A stretch of DNA of 64,000 nt from Fusarium oxysporum f. sp. lycopersici 4287 (GCF_000149955.1 NC_030997.1:682001-746000); one strand, 5' to 3'; shown: positions 23,010 to 34,306, numbered from the stretch's first letter. Notes: a model not told the origin generated them from the sequence alone. Program-made: numbers and translations.

Positions 23010-24218
23010 TCACTTCTTTTGTGAAACACCAAATGTAGTTAAATGCGGCCAATCTAATCTTGTCAGTGCTATATGTACATCTCGATGTAGAAAACTCACC
23101 AAATGTCGTTCTTTGAGTATTAATTCGCGTGACGTCAACTCGCTGACCAACCGTTAAGGATTTGCTCGTTGCCTCGCCGTAACAAAAGCCATAGCGCCCA
23201 AAGACAGGGCTCCATTTCGCTCCCTTATCCACTCTTCGATCCTTGTTGAGTTTCTTCCAGACCGTACCGTGATCATCAGTAGCAGTCTTTCCGGTGTTGT
23301 AGTCAACAGTGATACTCTGGCATCTATAGCAATTTGCTGTCAACGGCATGCGTACTCCACCTGCAAAAGTGAGTTCGCCCCAGAAATCTTCGGCGAATGC
23401 TTTGGAGGCGCCGCGGACAACAATATTGGGACGGAATTTGGTAATGTCCATAGAGCAACCCTCGTCAAGACGTGAAGAAACTTCGTTGTTGGACTCTTCT
23501 GTGACGACTAGGTAGTGGGCGAGATCGTTGAAGGCAAGCCGCTCGGGCGGGTGAGATAAAGGAGGGAGAATGTTTTTGATACGCTCGGTGAAAGAGGCTT
23601 TCTTCAAAGCGTCTGAGCTGTGAGGAGCCAGGGAACCCAGAACGGCTCTTGACTCGTTCCCGATGTAAACAAGTCGGACTTCATCACCAAGGCGGTCAGA
23701 GAACCATTGCGACAGCTCATCTCCCATATCATAGGCTTTGGCCTTGCTGGTATGCAGACTGGTTTCGATCGTCTTCCGACCTTCAACAGCAGGCTTTAGA
23801 GGGAAGTCGACGCTATCGTCTGCCTTGTCTCCAGTCCATCTTACCGTGACTTGGCCCTTCTCATAGTCGACTGAAGCTGAAAAGAGAGCGAGTTTCAAGT
23901 AATATCCGATCAACATTGTCTCATACGAAAGGTTGCTGTTTTCATCTCGGTTGACCTTTTGCAGGGAAAAGGTCCTGTCTCCCTCGAAACCATATGGGCC
24001 GAGACGCGCTTTTGTCAAAGAAGTTCCTCGGATACCTTTGACTGGATAAACATATAACTTTGGGATATTGTTAGCTGGAACCTTTTTTGTGTGAGTTTAC
24101 TTACTTGAGTGACTTCCAATCCAGTTTCCTGCGCCTTGGTACTGGAAACAAGCAGGAAGAAACCTGCCAGGATAGCGAAGGCACTCAAGGCAATTGACAG
24201 GATAGTATAGTCATTCAT
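23010..24218 (-). CDS. Membrane-anchored MOSC protein, mARC-like
   Basis: Three exons (24105-24218, 23100-24057, 23010-23053) give 371 residues. The last intron removes a false extension and yields the family ending TTFDWPHLTTF. Exon 1 carries one membrane helix (residues about 5-25, TILSIALSAFAILAGFFLLV). Exon 2 starts LYVYPVKGIRG and GFEGDRTF, the MOSC N-terminal beta-barrel domain, followed by DITKFRPNIVV and the cofactor region NCYRCQSITVDYNTG of the MOSC domain. The Cys-x-x-Cys plus VDxxTG pattern matches mitochondrial amidoxime-reducing components, where a cysteine binds the molybdenum cofactor. Expected role: reduction of N-hydroxylated compounds, anchored in mitochondrial outer membrane or ER. 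Start at 24218 is preferred because the hydrophobic anchor follows immediately. Confidence 0.9.
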
Positions 24219-24556
24219 TCTCTTCTTTTTCAGTGATTTTGAGAGTTGAGAGGGGAAGTTATCGAGGGAGCGGAGGGGCATCCGCAGCAGCGATATACAA
24301 AGCGTCTCCAGTAGTTCTTAGTAACACTGAGTATGACGTGCGGCTGTCGAGAGCTAAACCACAAGGGGTAAATTGATAGCCCACTGTTGACCAACCGTGG
24401 CATCGCATTGGTTCGGTAGTCGATTGGGACTAGGACGAACAGAGAAGGAAAACGGACCTCAGTTCTAGGGTGAGCATCCGAAGTTTTCGAACCCATCCAG
24501 CTCCACCAAAAAAAACTTGAGCATCATGGAGACGCCGGAACTTCAACAATCGCACC
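24219..24556. other. Intergenic upstream of MOSC gene
   Basis: Promoter side of the minus-strand MOSC gene, up to the tRNA-Gly. No gene seen. Confidence 0.6.
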
Positions 24557-24637
24557 GCGTAATTGGTTTAGTGGTAAAATTCTCCGTTGCCATTCGAGCA
24601 GCGTCGGGGAGCCCAGGGTTCGATTCCCTGATTACGC
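24557..24637 (+). tRNA. tRNA-Gly (GCC) with short intron
   Basis: Acceptor strands GCGTAAT and ATTACGC pair perfectly. The D-arm is TGGTTTAGTGGTAAAA, the anticodon stem is CTCCG/CGGGG, and the anticodon GCC is at 24589-24591 with U33 before it. Bases 24593-24603 form an 11-bp intron one base after the anticodon, the canonical site. The T-arm is CAGGG-TTCGATT-CCCTG. The gene decodes GGC/GGU glycine codons. Confidence 0.93.
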
Positions 24638-25010
24638 ATTCAAAAGCTGTAATAGCCTCTTCACGATCTTTTTGTGGCATTGTGTAATCTCTTTTTGCAC
24701 TGGAGTTTGGTTCAGGTCGCCAAACAATGGTATCCAGCCGGCAGACAAACATTGCGGAAAGGCACGAAAGCTGAAGCAATCCAATTGAGGTGAGTCAAGA
24801 ATGCACTGTGTATCGCATCTACTGATTGGCAACTTGGCATGTATTGGCTTGACTACGTTATGTCAAAAGCCTCAATGAAAGTGTCACTTTCGCAAGATGA
24901 AGATTGGGGCATCATTTGCAGCGCCTTGCATTAAATCGTCGTATTTCTATGAAAGTTTAAAAAAGAAAAGATTTATAGCGAAAGTAATACATAATCTCAT
25001 ATGGTCCACT
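24638..25010. other. Intergenic, no gene seen
   Basis: Spacer between the tRNA and the 3' end of the FAD oxidoreductase gene; AT-rich from about 24940, likely its polyadenylation region. Confidence 0.6.
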
Positions 25011-26444
25011 TTACAGTGAAGTCTCAAGCTCAAGAGCCTTCTTGATGGCGGGTAGAACTGTACCGTCGTTCCAGTTCCAGATCAAACCGCTGTTGTGTCC
25101 AGCAAACACAGCACCGGTCCAGTAAGTGTTGCGATATCCCTCAAGCGCAATGAGATCGCGGTAAAAGCCCTTGGCAATGTCGTGGCCGGTGACGTGGAGG
25201 TAGTAAGGAGCATGGTCCTCAAGCATAGGGAAAGTACACTTCTCAGCAGCATCAGCGGGGGCACCGCCAACCCGAGCCAGAGTGGTGAGTTCCTTGCGCA
25301 CCAGAGCCTTGGCGTCCTCGAGGGTGTAGTCGGTGTTGTCGAAGGCAGTGCCGATGAGAAAGTCGTCGGGTGAACCAGTTTGGAAGTAGCCGTTGTTACC
25401 AGGGACGAGGGGAATGTTGGCGGGGGTGAGAGCACCGACGTTTTGAAGACCGTTCTCAAGACCGGGAATGTGAGCAACACCGGCGACGTAGCCGAAAGCA
25501 GAGAATTTGGTGATGAGCTTCCTCTCCTTCTCGCAAAGATCGAACATCTTGGTGTTGGCGCGTGTCTGAGGAATGGCAACGACGAGCTTGCGGGCCCGGA
25601 GGGTGATGGTCTTGCCATTCCGCTTGAAGACGACAACAACGCCCTTACCGGCAGCGTTTCGTCGAACACTGACAACCTCGGAGTTGAGGTAGATGCTGTC
25701 ACCGAGCACCTTGGCAGCAGCTTCGTAGATGCTTCGGGTGTCGCCTGAGGCAGCAACGAGGAACTCGCTAGAAACACTCTGAAAAAGACCAGGGCCGAAC
25801 TTCTTGATACCGTAGATGGTGGGGATGGCGGTGATATTGCCGGGGTACCAGTTCAGCTGGCTGATGAGAGGCAGGATGGCACTGAAGTTGTTCTTCGCAG
25901 CGAATTCTCCGAAAGGTAGAAGAAGCTCCTGGGGAACAGGGTTGGGGATCAAATAACCTTGGTCGATCCAGGGATACTTGGGGAGGACGTTCTGAGCATA
26001 TGCTTGCATAGCAGCGGCCATGGCCTCCTTGGTAGCAGCGGCCTGAGCCTGCGACTGAGCAGGAATAGGGATGCCCAGAGTGAAGTCATACTGCTTGTTT
26101 GTGCTGGTGGTAGCAGAGAAGGGATTGTTCTTTGCGAGAGCAACGCCAAGACGACCGATGTACTTCTGCACAGTCTTGGTGTTCTCAAAGAGCGTAACAC
26201 CGATGTTGGTAGGTCGCTTGGTCACAGGGTTGATGTATGTCTGAGCATGACCACCAATCTGCTTGTCCTTCTCAATAACAGCAACCTTCAAACCATCATC
26301 CTTGAGGTTGACAGCAGCATGAATACCAGAGGATCCAGCGCCGATGATCGCAACATCAACGTCATACTTGGGCGCAGAGCCAGCAGGGACGACAATGGCG
26401 GTGGCACATGAAGCCAAAGCGATGGCAGAGGTGTAGAACTTCAT
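25011..26444 (-). CDS. Secreted FAD amine-oxidase-like oxidoreductase
   Basis: Single exon, 477 residues, starting at the ATG 26444, which opens a signal peptide (MKFYTSAIALASCATAIVVP); the TTG/other starts upstream would bury it. Residues 29-70 form the FAD dinucleotide-binding site: VDVAIIGAGSSGIHAA, then VAVIEKDKQIGGHAQT. Later parts include the FAD-contacting RKLVVAIPQT and a C-terminal TYWTGAVFAGHNSGLIWNW, typical of flavin-containing amine oxidase-like enzymes of the beta-cyclopiazonate dehydrogenase/NAD(P)-binding Rossmann type. Such secreted flavoenzymes oxidise amines or secondary-metabolite intermediates; the substrate is unknown and no biosynthetic cluster surrounds it. A TATA-like GATAAAAA on the minus strand lies near 26520-26527. 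Confidence 0.9.
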   Translation of the reverse strand: MKFYTSAIALASCATAIVVPAGSAPKYDVDVAIIGAGSSGIHAAVNLKDDGLKVAVIEKDKQIGGHAQTYINPVTKRPTNIGVTLFENTKTVQKYIGRLGVALAKNNPFSATTSTNKQYDFTLGIPIPAQSQAQAAATKEAMAAAMQAYAQNVLPKYPWIDQGYLIPNPVPQELLLPFGEFAAKNNFSAILPLISQLNWYPGNITAIPTIYGIKKFGPGLFQSVSSEFLVAASGDTRSIYEAAAKVLGDSIYLNSEVVSVRRNAAGKGVVVVFKRNGKTITLRARKLVVAIPQTRANTKMFDLCEKERKLITKFSAFGYVAGVAHIPGLENGLQNVGALTPANIPLVPGNNGYFQTGSPDDFLIGTAFDNTDYTLEDAKALVRKELTTLARVGGAPADAAEKCTFPMLEDHAPYYLHVTGHDIAKGFYRDLIALEGYRNTYWTGAVFAGHNSGLIWNWNDGTVLPAIKKALELETSL

Positions 26445-27345
26445 TGTGAAAAAGAGAGACTGAAGAGAACGAGAGTGGAGCGTGAGTGATGAGTGAGATG
26501 ATGGTAGGACAGCTCGGGTTTTTATCAATGGGTGAGAATAACGGTGTCACACAGCATAAGCCATGGCGTATCTGAATAAACTTTCTTGCTTAGGGTGCCG
26601 AAGGTTCCGTGCAAAGATTCCTCATTTTAAGATGCTCGATTTGGTGTTAATTTTGCCCGCAAGTTTGGGGGCCCATGTCGTCGGCAGTTGGACTGGCTAT
26701 GCTTGTCAGCACTCGATTGTTGTTGCTAGTTCGGCACTAGGTCTCAGAGAAGATGACAGTCAAAGCACGTTGGCTTCTACGCAGGTAATCATGTAAGAAA
26801 AAAAAAAAAAAAAAAAAAAAAAAATTGTTTACTTAAGTCATTTCAGCGGTGGTATATTCTTTTCTCAATTATTATGAATCATCTCAGCATATTTTGCAGT
26901 TGTATTCACCCAAATAACCTTGATCGTGTCGCCCTCGGCACTTAGTGTTGACGTATGTTGGTAATCGAACAAGGTTTAATTACGATCAAGCAATGCCACC
27001 TAAAAGCACCACCGGCCAAAGTCTATTTGTGCCCCTAACCCATCATCCCGCCTGGTTCCGAGCTTCTGGTTCACTTTCAACCCCAGATTCGGTATGCTGA
27101 GTTGGCTTTTATCCACCATGTCGCATCGAAGTGCCGCTGACGAAGCGTCTAGCCGGCGCAGAGTTCAAATGGCTAACGGCTTCATCTAACAGCAGCAGTC
27201 TATCTCAAACCTTCCCCTTTCTACGATCTTCTGATGTTGGAATGCCGAATCGGAATGTCGACGAGTCGTTTAACCTTCCGTATAAGTAAATGAGTGTAAC
27301 CCGAGAACAGAGACTCAGCACATATCCTCCCTCAAGATCCCAGAA
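26445..27345. other. Intergenic with long A tract, no gene
   Basis: Promoter side of the FAD gene, then a long A run (listed separately) and otherwise featureless sequence to the next gene. The frame at 26563-26796 has no recognisable content. Confidence 0.6.
26798..26824 (+). repeat. Poly(A) tract, 27 bp
   Basis: An uninterrupted run of 27 A. It could be the tail of a retroposed copy or a simple homopolymer; no retroelement body or target duplication is seen next to it. Confidence 0.9.
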
Positions 27346-27738
27346 TTAGTTTTTGCAAAGGTATACCACCCAGCCAAGATAGCCAATTCCTGTACCAAGA
27401 TGGAGAGTAACTGGAAGTGGTCTCTTTGTTTCTCCAACCGCAAGAACAGTTAGAAGATCGCCAAATTTCATGAAGCTCATGACAGCCATGACGGTAGCGA
27501 TCGCAATATGGTTGTACTGGAACTGATGTGCGAGGATAAAAATGCCGAAAGATATATCCCTAGCTGCCAGCATGTATATCGGCGCGAAGCTGGCGGGATC
27601 ATCTGAGGATCTCATGTCCGGAATGCCTTTGAGTTGGTATTGGCTTCGGGGGTTACAGAGGGCGAGTACTCCACCAGCGAGGCTGGTGAGGCTCATGGAG
27701 AAAATACAGAACTCGACGAATAAGACGAAGAAAGCCAT
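27346..27738 (-). CDS. Small membrane protein, DUF4267-like
   Basis: Single exon of 130 residues with four predicted membrane segments: MAFFVLFVEFCIFSMSLTSL, the stretch around ARDISFGIFILAHQFQ, AIATVMAVMSFMKFGDLLTV and TGIGYLGWVVYL. The central AARDISFGIF and FGDLL motifs are those of the fungal DUF4267 family, for which no function is known. The protein ends two residues before a typical tail, so it is full length. It stands alone, with about 0.9 kb upstream of its neighbours. Confidence 0.8.
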   Translation of the reverse strand: MAFFVLFVEFCIFSMSLTSLAGGVLALCNPRSQYQLKGIPDMRSSDDPASFAPIYMLAARDISFGIFILAHQFQYNHIAIATVMAVMSFMKFGDLLTVLAVGETKRPLPVTLHLGTGIGYLGWVVYLCKN

Positions 27739-29645
27739 GGTTCTGGATGATTTCTGGTTTGCGAAGTTGATGCGAATGCTCTGCTGAATGACGTTGTTTT
27801 GTGATATCTACTATGACAGGGAATGAGTTGTGTTGGACGTGTTTATGAATTCTTCGTTTGGAGGATTCGTTCCGTTTTATCCGCTGAGTGGAGTGATGAG
27901 CCTCGAGGCTGAGTCCAAAGGATCACTCCGCCACCGTTTGGAAACAAAACAATGTTGAGAAACTGGATTGAAACTGATATAAGGCGGACTACAAGCCAAT
28001 TGACTTGTTTTATCTTTGATATTACTTGTATCCGACCAAAAAGTCGTCCAGATGGATAGGCAGTTTTCCAACAAGTTTTCGACCGACATCTCCATAGTGG
28101 TGGATGCAACTTACAGGGCTGACTGCCTAGCCGAAGAGTCCACAAGGCACAGCCCAGTGGACCTGTGCCCTGTAAATACCCTACGCCCGGTCAATTGGTG
28201 CAACATCAGATGATCACGAGTACCTAAGGTAACGGACAAACGACAAAGAAATAACCTTAGTGTGCAAAGAAAAGCCTATTATTTAGGAAAGTTTTTGTTA
28301 CAGGTTTTTGTTTCTCAAGCTAGGAGGCGAGGATGTGAAAACTTTCGCGAATTTATTGAGGCAACCGTTGTAATTGGACGTAAGCTCGAATAAGACGGCT
28401 GAATAACTTGAGCTATTGTTATCACTTAATTTTAATGACCCACGATGAGTTGTATACTCCATCGTAGGGCGCAATTGATATCTTTTGTTGCTATTCAACC
28501 ACCGCGTGTTGGGAGTCGTCACCGAGTCGTCACTCAGCCATATTGTTCCCAAAGCAAAAGCAGATTAAAAAAGAAACAGAGTTGGCAGCGAGGCAACCCA
28601 GAGTGCAGTACTAAGTCTTGCGGTTGATAACTATTGATAAAAGTTATATCGTTATTGATTATGCTCCTCTAGTTATGTCTACTTGATAAGATAGAATCGA
28701 TTGCCGTCAGTTATCTCGAGCACCTGAGAATTCACTTGCCATTTAGCAAGGAGGACTTTGATGATCTGAACACGCAAGATTCAAGACGTCCTTTCAAGAT
28801 ATCGAGACCAATAACTCAGAAGGATATACGCTTCCGGATCGCTATGTAGGCGGTGGCAATTCCGAGACCCCAGACTATTGATTAATGATAATCTTCTATG
28901 TAACCATCGGTCCTTAGTGGGTAAACGTATGGATATCCCACTAGGTTGATGAACAAAATATCCCGCAACGTAGTATGGTCCACGGATAAGATTCCATCAA
29001 CAAATTCTCTCAGTCCAGAGCCCTTCGAATTGGTCTGGTAATAATATACTTCTCTCGTCCCTTGTTGTCAAGTCAGGGGTTGACATGCAGGCCAAGGAAC
29101 GGCCCGGCCGGGGTGGCGTTCCTCACTCGTTATCCGGGCTTGGCTTAAGATCGGGATTCCGTCTTATCCACTTACAATGCACTTATCGAACAGAATTTAA
29201 AGATCCATCTCTAGAGCTTCATGGATATGCTTGCGGGCTTTGGCCAGGAGTGGCATCAGGCGTGCTGGTTTCGGAAATGCTCACCCGTTGTTTGAATTGT
29301 CTCTGGTCTCATAGACCAAGGGAGGTAGCTGTACGCATATGGGCAAATAATCCTCATGGCATCTCCTTACTGCATCTAGTAGCAATATGTGTAATTAAAA
29401 GGGTATGTCTTTTAGCGAGAATTGCAGGACTGTGAATAATAACCAACTTACGTTATAACTTGGAAGAAATGTTACCGTAGACAGTTGTCACGACGTTAGA
29501 TTTATGTCAACAAGTGGATTAGAGAGCAAGGAATACTTTCGTATCTTCAGTATCAATTTAGATATCACTACACTACAGAGCCTCGAACCGACTACGTCAG
29601 GAAGCCAATTCTCCAAATCCAGTGAAGCTATTCATCAAACATGAC
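27739..29645. other. Long gene-poor stretch
   Basis: Nothing convincing. A 116-residue frame from ATG 29085 (29085-29435) has no family resemblance, domain or intron signals; it is the only part with higher G+C. The stretch 28600-29080 is AT-rich and could be decayed repeat DNA. Confidence 0.5.
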
Positions 29646-30027
29646 TTAGGCGCAGTAGTACATATACTGATCCTCCCGGCAAACTGATTTACATGTTAGA
29701 CTCATAGACCTCATGCTTTACCTGATATAGAGACTTACCTCCAGAAGCAATTCTTCCGTTACCATCCAACCAGTACTTGCAGGGTTGGCCGATAGGAACG
29801 CGGGTCTCTGTGTTTCTGTATGTGCAAGCTTCCATGGTAGCCTCTGTTGGGTGTATCGGTAAGAACGGGCTTCATATTAGAGGATGTGTCAAAAACCTAC
29901 TGGCAAACCCAGAGTTGGTAACATCATAGATCTTGTTATTGGCGATCCATTCTCCGTTTCCGGCTTGGGCCCAGGCGTTTGTGCCAGTGGCAAGGGAGAA
30001 AAGGGTTATGAGGGCAGATATTTGCAT
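29646..30027 (-). CDS. Small secreted four-cysteine protein, effector candidate
   Basis: Not visible as one frame: three exons (29901-30027, 29739-29843, 29646-29683) with introns of 57 and 55 bp (GTAGGT and GTAAGT donors) join in phase to 89 residues and a stop. The protein opens with a signal peptide (MQISALITLFSLATGTNAWA, cleavage about 20), followed by a 69-residue mature chain with cysteines at 49, 64, 79 and 88, spaced 14, 14 and 8 residues apart, which suggests two disulfides. Other visible features are GEWIANNKIYDVTN and KYWLDGNGRIASGVC. Such small, secreted, cysteine-paired proteins are effector-like or antimicrobial-like. I do not recognise a named family. A TATA-like TATAAATAC is correctly placed upstream. 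Confidence 0.82.
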
Positions 30028-31077
30028 ATTGGCGATCAGGAAGGGATGGAAAGATGGGAGGCTATTGAAATAAGAATGATTTTTCACTGGAGTTTGGAGG
30101 CTTTGTTGAGGTATTTATAGGTTTTTGCCTCTTGTAACGCAACCTGCCTTACAGCAACCTTTCGATATCAGTCTGACTTCTTACATAACTCAGTCACTGA
30201 AAATACATGGATCACTCACCAGCTAGTCCCAATAACGGAGGAGCATCGCGACTTGGAGAAAAGGAACTCTGCGAACTCGAGCCGTTATTCGAACGGAAGC
30301 ATGAGCGAAATTTGCATATGCAGTTGGAATCCTTCGGTCAACCTTGGCATCTTAATGATAAAGGTACAGGCTGGCTTGGCTCAAGACAAGGGTCGCGCCC
30401 CGGAGAACCGAAGTAGGTAGACGGAGTATCCACTGTGGAATCGCAACGTAACAGCAGCCAAGACCATTTGTTTATTGCACAAGGGGGACCCTCGTCGACG
30501 GCGGCCGCCTTGAAGCTGCGATTGAAGATGAGGAGAAAGGAACCTCTCCTCTTTGGCCTGTGTTTGATGTGATCCGGGTTGACCGAAAAGTCAAGTGACA
30601 AGTGTGCAGGGAACGTACAGCATATGGTATTCACAGAATTAGACCAGGTCACAAAGCATGGAATAGGTAGAGTTTTAAGGCCCTGCAGCCATTTGGAAAC
30701 GGACTGTATGCTGTCCATTAAATACTCATGCGTCTGTTTCAGTCATGTTCTGAGACAAGAAGCACTACTTGAAAGAACTTCTCATGTTTTACCAACTTAT
30801 CCAACAAAATGCCACTTTGTAGCATGACACATAGAAAGGGGGCAAACTTCACAATGACTGCTTCTGTTTATTCAGCCTGCTATGAGAGCATGGCTTGTAT
30901 CAAAATGCTAGGTAGCCTTTAAGCAATGTATTGTAACAAACTTCCCCAGCAAAGATCGAAGGCCGTGCAATAGTAATCCGTCTTGTAGCTGCAGTGCACC
31001 AAGGACAATAAAAAAATAGACTTAGTAGCTGAGGTAATCGATTGCAAGCACCTGATACCACGCCTTACTCGCAATAT
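30028..31077. other. Intergenic; short 70-residue frame of doubtful value
   Basis: The first 100 bases are the promoter of the small secreted protein. The frame 30207-30416 begins ATGGATCACTCACC and encodes a polar 69-residue chain without features; it could be a truncated gene remnant. Nothing else is supported. Confidence 0.5.
30111..30119 (-). promoter_or_regulatory. TATA box of the small secreted protein gene
   Basis: TATAAATAC on the minus strand, about 85 bp before the ATG at 30027. Confidence 0.6.
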
Positions 31078-31859
31078 CTACCCTTGAAACTGGAACAAGT
31101 GCTCCAGATCATCCTCCTTCAAATTCTCTACCGCCATGTTGGCGACGTTATCCCACATCAAGAGCTTGGTTTCAATCGCAAAGAGCTCCTTCTTCTGCTT
31201 CTCGACTTGAATCTGCAGGTTGTCCCGTTTCTCAATCGCTTCCCGAGCATCCTTGATCATTTCGAGTCGCGCGACGTCCTTGGTCGCATTGGCTTTCCGG
31301 ATCATGGCGCTCGACAGTGTCTGATGCGCACCTGTCATGGCTTTTGTCGCATCCATGTAGGTTTCCAGCTTCTCGGTACGCGCGTTTTTCGGCGTCCTGG
31401 TACAGTTCCTCTGCTTTGTTGAGAGCGTTTCGGGAGTTCTGAAAGATCTGTTCGATGTCCTCGAGTTTCATTTCGGTGAACTTCTTGACGTGTTCGCTCT
31501 TGCGGCGCTTTGCGTCGCTTGTTCCTGAGCCAGATGCGAGGCTTCGCTTCGGAGAGTTGCGCTTCGATCGCGAGGTTGACTTCTCCGACATAGCTGAAGA
31601 CATGGTAGTTTTCTTGGCGGGATTGGCTCTGTTAGGAATTGTAGACTTTGATGTTTGGGTTGAAGTCTTGGCCTTCGTGAGTCGATTCTGGGGCCGGAGT
31701 TCTGTTAGCTAAGAAACCATGAAAGAATAAATTAGCTTGGGAACATACCGTATACCGGGATTGAAAGTGAGTGGCAAAGGTTGGAAGAGGGAGATCGATG
31801 GGATAGAGAATGATCAAGGAGAGAAGGATGCGATGCCAATGTGCTAAGGTCTGTGCCAT
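31078..31859 (-). pseudogene. Coiled-coil protein with N-terminal hydrophobic segment; one frame break
   Basis: Exon 31749-31859 (ATG at 31859, MAQTLAHWHRILLSLIILYP) is joined over a 40-bp intron (31709-31748) to an exon that reads through a Lys/Ser/Arg-rich segment into KFTEMKLEDIEQIFQNSRNA. The remainder is a continuous heptad-like coiled coil ending KEDDLEHLFQFQG at 31078-31080. The two halves are in different frames: they join if the five T at 31385-31389 (five A on the coding strand) were four, giving a smooth ELYQDAENARTEKLETYMDA. Total would be about 247 residues. No catalytic motif; the function is unknown. The break is decay or sequence error. Confidence 0.7.
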
Positions 31860-32535
31860 GGAGAGAAGAGATGAAAGAGAGTACGCTTTGAGGGCACAGG
31901 AAATCTGCAGGTGGCTCAGATGCTAAAAGGCACAGCTATGATTCACAAATATTGGATGAATGGTCCACTTGCTCACCAGAGGAAGCGTCAACGTTTTCTT
32001 ATGAAAATCTAGTCTTAAGACGGGATGTTGGGGTGTCTATGTTATCATTCATTTGTGATACTAACCACGACATGCATAAGATGACCATGTGAGATCAGAA
32101 AGTTCTTCAATCTTATTCGGCAATGGGTTGCAAACGAGACTGTTTTGATTCTATAAAAGAGTAACTTGAAGCATTTACTGTCACCCATAAAGCCAGGCTT
32201 TGCCATTTATTAATTGCTGTTTCTTATGTTTAAAGATGTCACGAGTACCAAAAGGCCTTTGCTCATATCAATTCATTGCTAAACTCTGTTTCTCAAGATA
32301 TTTTCTGCTGGTCAGCGAACGAGGGTGTGGTGACCTCTATTGCAAAGTTATAGCATTCTTCGGCCTGCACTTCACGGCCTGTTCTTTGTAGACGTCAGTC
32401 ACATGCTCCTCGGCGACTGAGAGATCATTTACCTGCATAGCATCTAGTTCCTTTTGTTTCATGGTGAAGCTTAAAGCAGGCTGCTCCATTGCTTGTCATA
32501 GCATCAGGAGCTTGCAGCACGAGGGAGGTAATCCT
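31860..32535. other. Intergenic, no gene seen
   Basis: Promoter side of the coiled-coil gene and 3' flank of the transporter. The frame 32200-32391 is without features. Confidence 0.6.
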
Positions 32536-34306
32536 CTATGAGCTTCGGTGTCCATACGGTTCAAATGGGAACGAAGCCGAGACGGCTGCCATCGCAAGGA
32601 ACAACGCAGCACAGACATACAGCGGGGCAGGCGTGTCGGTGTTAGCTTCACTCGCGACAACAGCTGATACAATTCCCATCACTCGGTTGCACGCGACAGC
32701 AATAGCACTTCCAGTGGCACGATGAGCACTTGGCAGAACCTCAGGAGTGTAGGCATAAAGAGTGCCGTAGTAGATGTTGATGCAGAAGGCGATCAGGCAA
32801 GTGAAAGTGATGTCCTGCACAGATGTCTTCACAGAAGTATAGGCGAAGAAGAAGGCCATGCTGATCAAAGCGCCGATGACCATGGTGTACTTACGGCCGA
32901 GCTTGGTGTTGCACATGAAGCCAGCGACGACGGGACCTGGGATACCGCTGATGTTTGTCAGAGCATAGTTGCGCCAGATTTCGAACTTTGAGCGGTTGAA
33001 GACTGCGCCTCTGCTTGCCAGATACGAGCTATGATAATGTTAATACTGTTAGAAGCACGAAGCGGGGAGGGGTCTCATGTTTCAAGTGCATGAAGAAAGA
33101 TGACAACTCACGGAAGGAAGACGTAGAAAAGAGGGTAGGCAAGACCGATCAGTGTCCAAGACAGAAAGATGCTGGCGGTTGAGATAGCCATCTTCTTGGT
33201 GCTGAACAGACCTCGAATATGGATCATTGTCTCGCTTATCGAGAATCGGTTCTTGCTGTGAGCTGAAGTGATAGTTCCGCAGGCAGCAAGATCCTGCAAG
33301 GTGAGAGAGCAAGTACGATTGTACTTGGTTGCCAGGTATTGGAATGTCTCGATCACTTCTTCCTCTTTTCCAACACCGAGCAGGTACTTGGGCGTTTCGC
33401 GCAGTCTGATAACGGTGACTCGAAGAAGCGATAGAAAGAAGACGAGGGCGCCGCCTGTGAACATGACGTATCGCCAGCCCATGTTATTACCTCGTGTACA
33501 AGTCTCAACATCAACGCAGTTCCAACGTTCGGGAACCATGAATCCCCAAGCGATGAAACCAGCAATCGCCTGGCCGAAGCCCCACCAACATGCCATGAGA
33601 GTTAAAAGCCATTGTTTGTTACTCGGGAGGTACTCCAGAAAAACAGCTGTATCCATGACGAGGTTTCCGCCAGCACCAAAACTAAGCAACGCGACGAAAA
33701 ACCCAAGCGATGGCCAGTTGGGCATTCCGCCAGCAATGATGCAGCTGACTGAGCAGAGAAAGAGCGTGATATTGAAGGCATACTTTCGCCCAATAATGTC
33801 GGCGCCAAAACCCCAGAAAAGAGCGCCTGTCAACATTCCGACGTAAGCTGCAATTGTCATGCCGTTGGCGTAGCCCTTTTCACCGAATTCACGGAAGGCT
33901 TGTGTGGCAATGATGGATTGGAAGAGAGTGATCATTGAATCAACAGCGTAACTTCACCAAAGAACCAGTCGGCAGTCAGCGGGTGTTGTAATCTGAAGGG
34001 TAATCGAAAGCAGGTCGTGCTTCTCCAAGAGGTCATACCCAAAGCCGTTTAAGAAGAATAACTTTAGGTGATACGGGGTCCAACCAATTTCGTCAATGGC
34101 CTGGCTCGAGTCAGTTCCTTCCTGGTTACGAAACTTGGAGATGTCTTTCTCACATCGTTGACGAGTCGCATTTTCTGATTGAAAGCAGGGTCGAGATCTT
34201 GCAAGTCAAGAAGATCCTGTTGACTGCCAACCTTGACATCGACAGTCCCATAGTTAGGGCCATTCTGCTCCTCCAAACCATCCTGGCTCTTTTTCACAGA
34301 AGACAT
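32536..34306 (-). CDS. MFS transporter, sugar-porter/SVOP-like
   Basis: Four exons (34154-34306, 34039-34100, 33112-33951, 32536-33028) give 515 residues; intron phases agree. The short N-terminus is hydrophilic, then EIGWTPYHLKLFFLNGFGYA and DSMITLFQSIIATQAFREFG open the first two helices. Typical features are the RxGR-like FGADIIGRKYAFNITLF between helices 2 and 3, DTAVFLEYLPSNKQWLLT, a long intracellular loop with RLRETPKYLLGVGKEEEV, and in the second half GPVVAGFMCNTKLGRKYTMV and YAYTPEVLPSAHRATGSA. This is the SV2/SVOP/phosphate-sugar group of the MFS; about twelve helices. The transported compound cannot be read. The 87-bp intron in the second position is longer than usual here. Confidence 0.92.

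Noticed and set aside
25082..25777. Long minus and plus frames inside the FAD gene
   Set aside because: Shadow frames of a GC-biased gene with an intact main frame and signal peptide.
26798..26824. A27 as retroelement tail
   Set aside because: No reverse-transcriptase frame or target duplication next to it; a simple homopolymer is as likely.
29085..29435. 116-residue plus frame in a gene-poor region
   Set aside because: No domain, no signal peptide and no homology that I recognise; kept only as a note.
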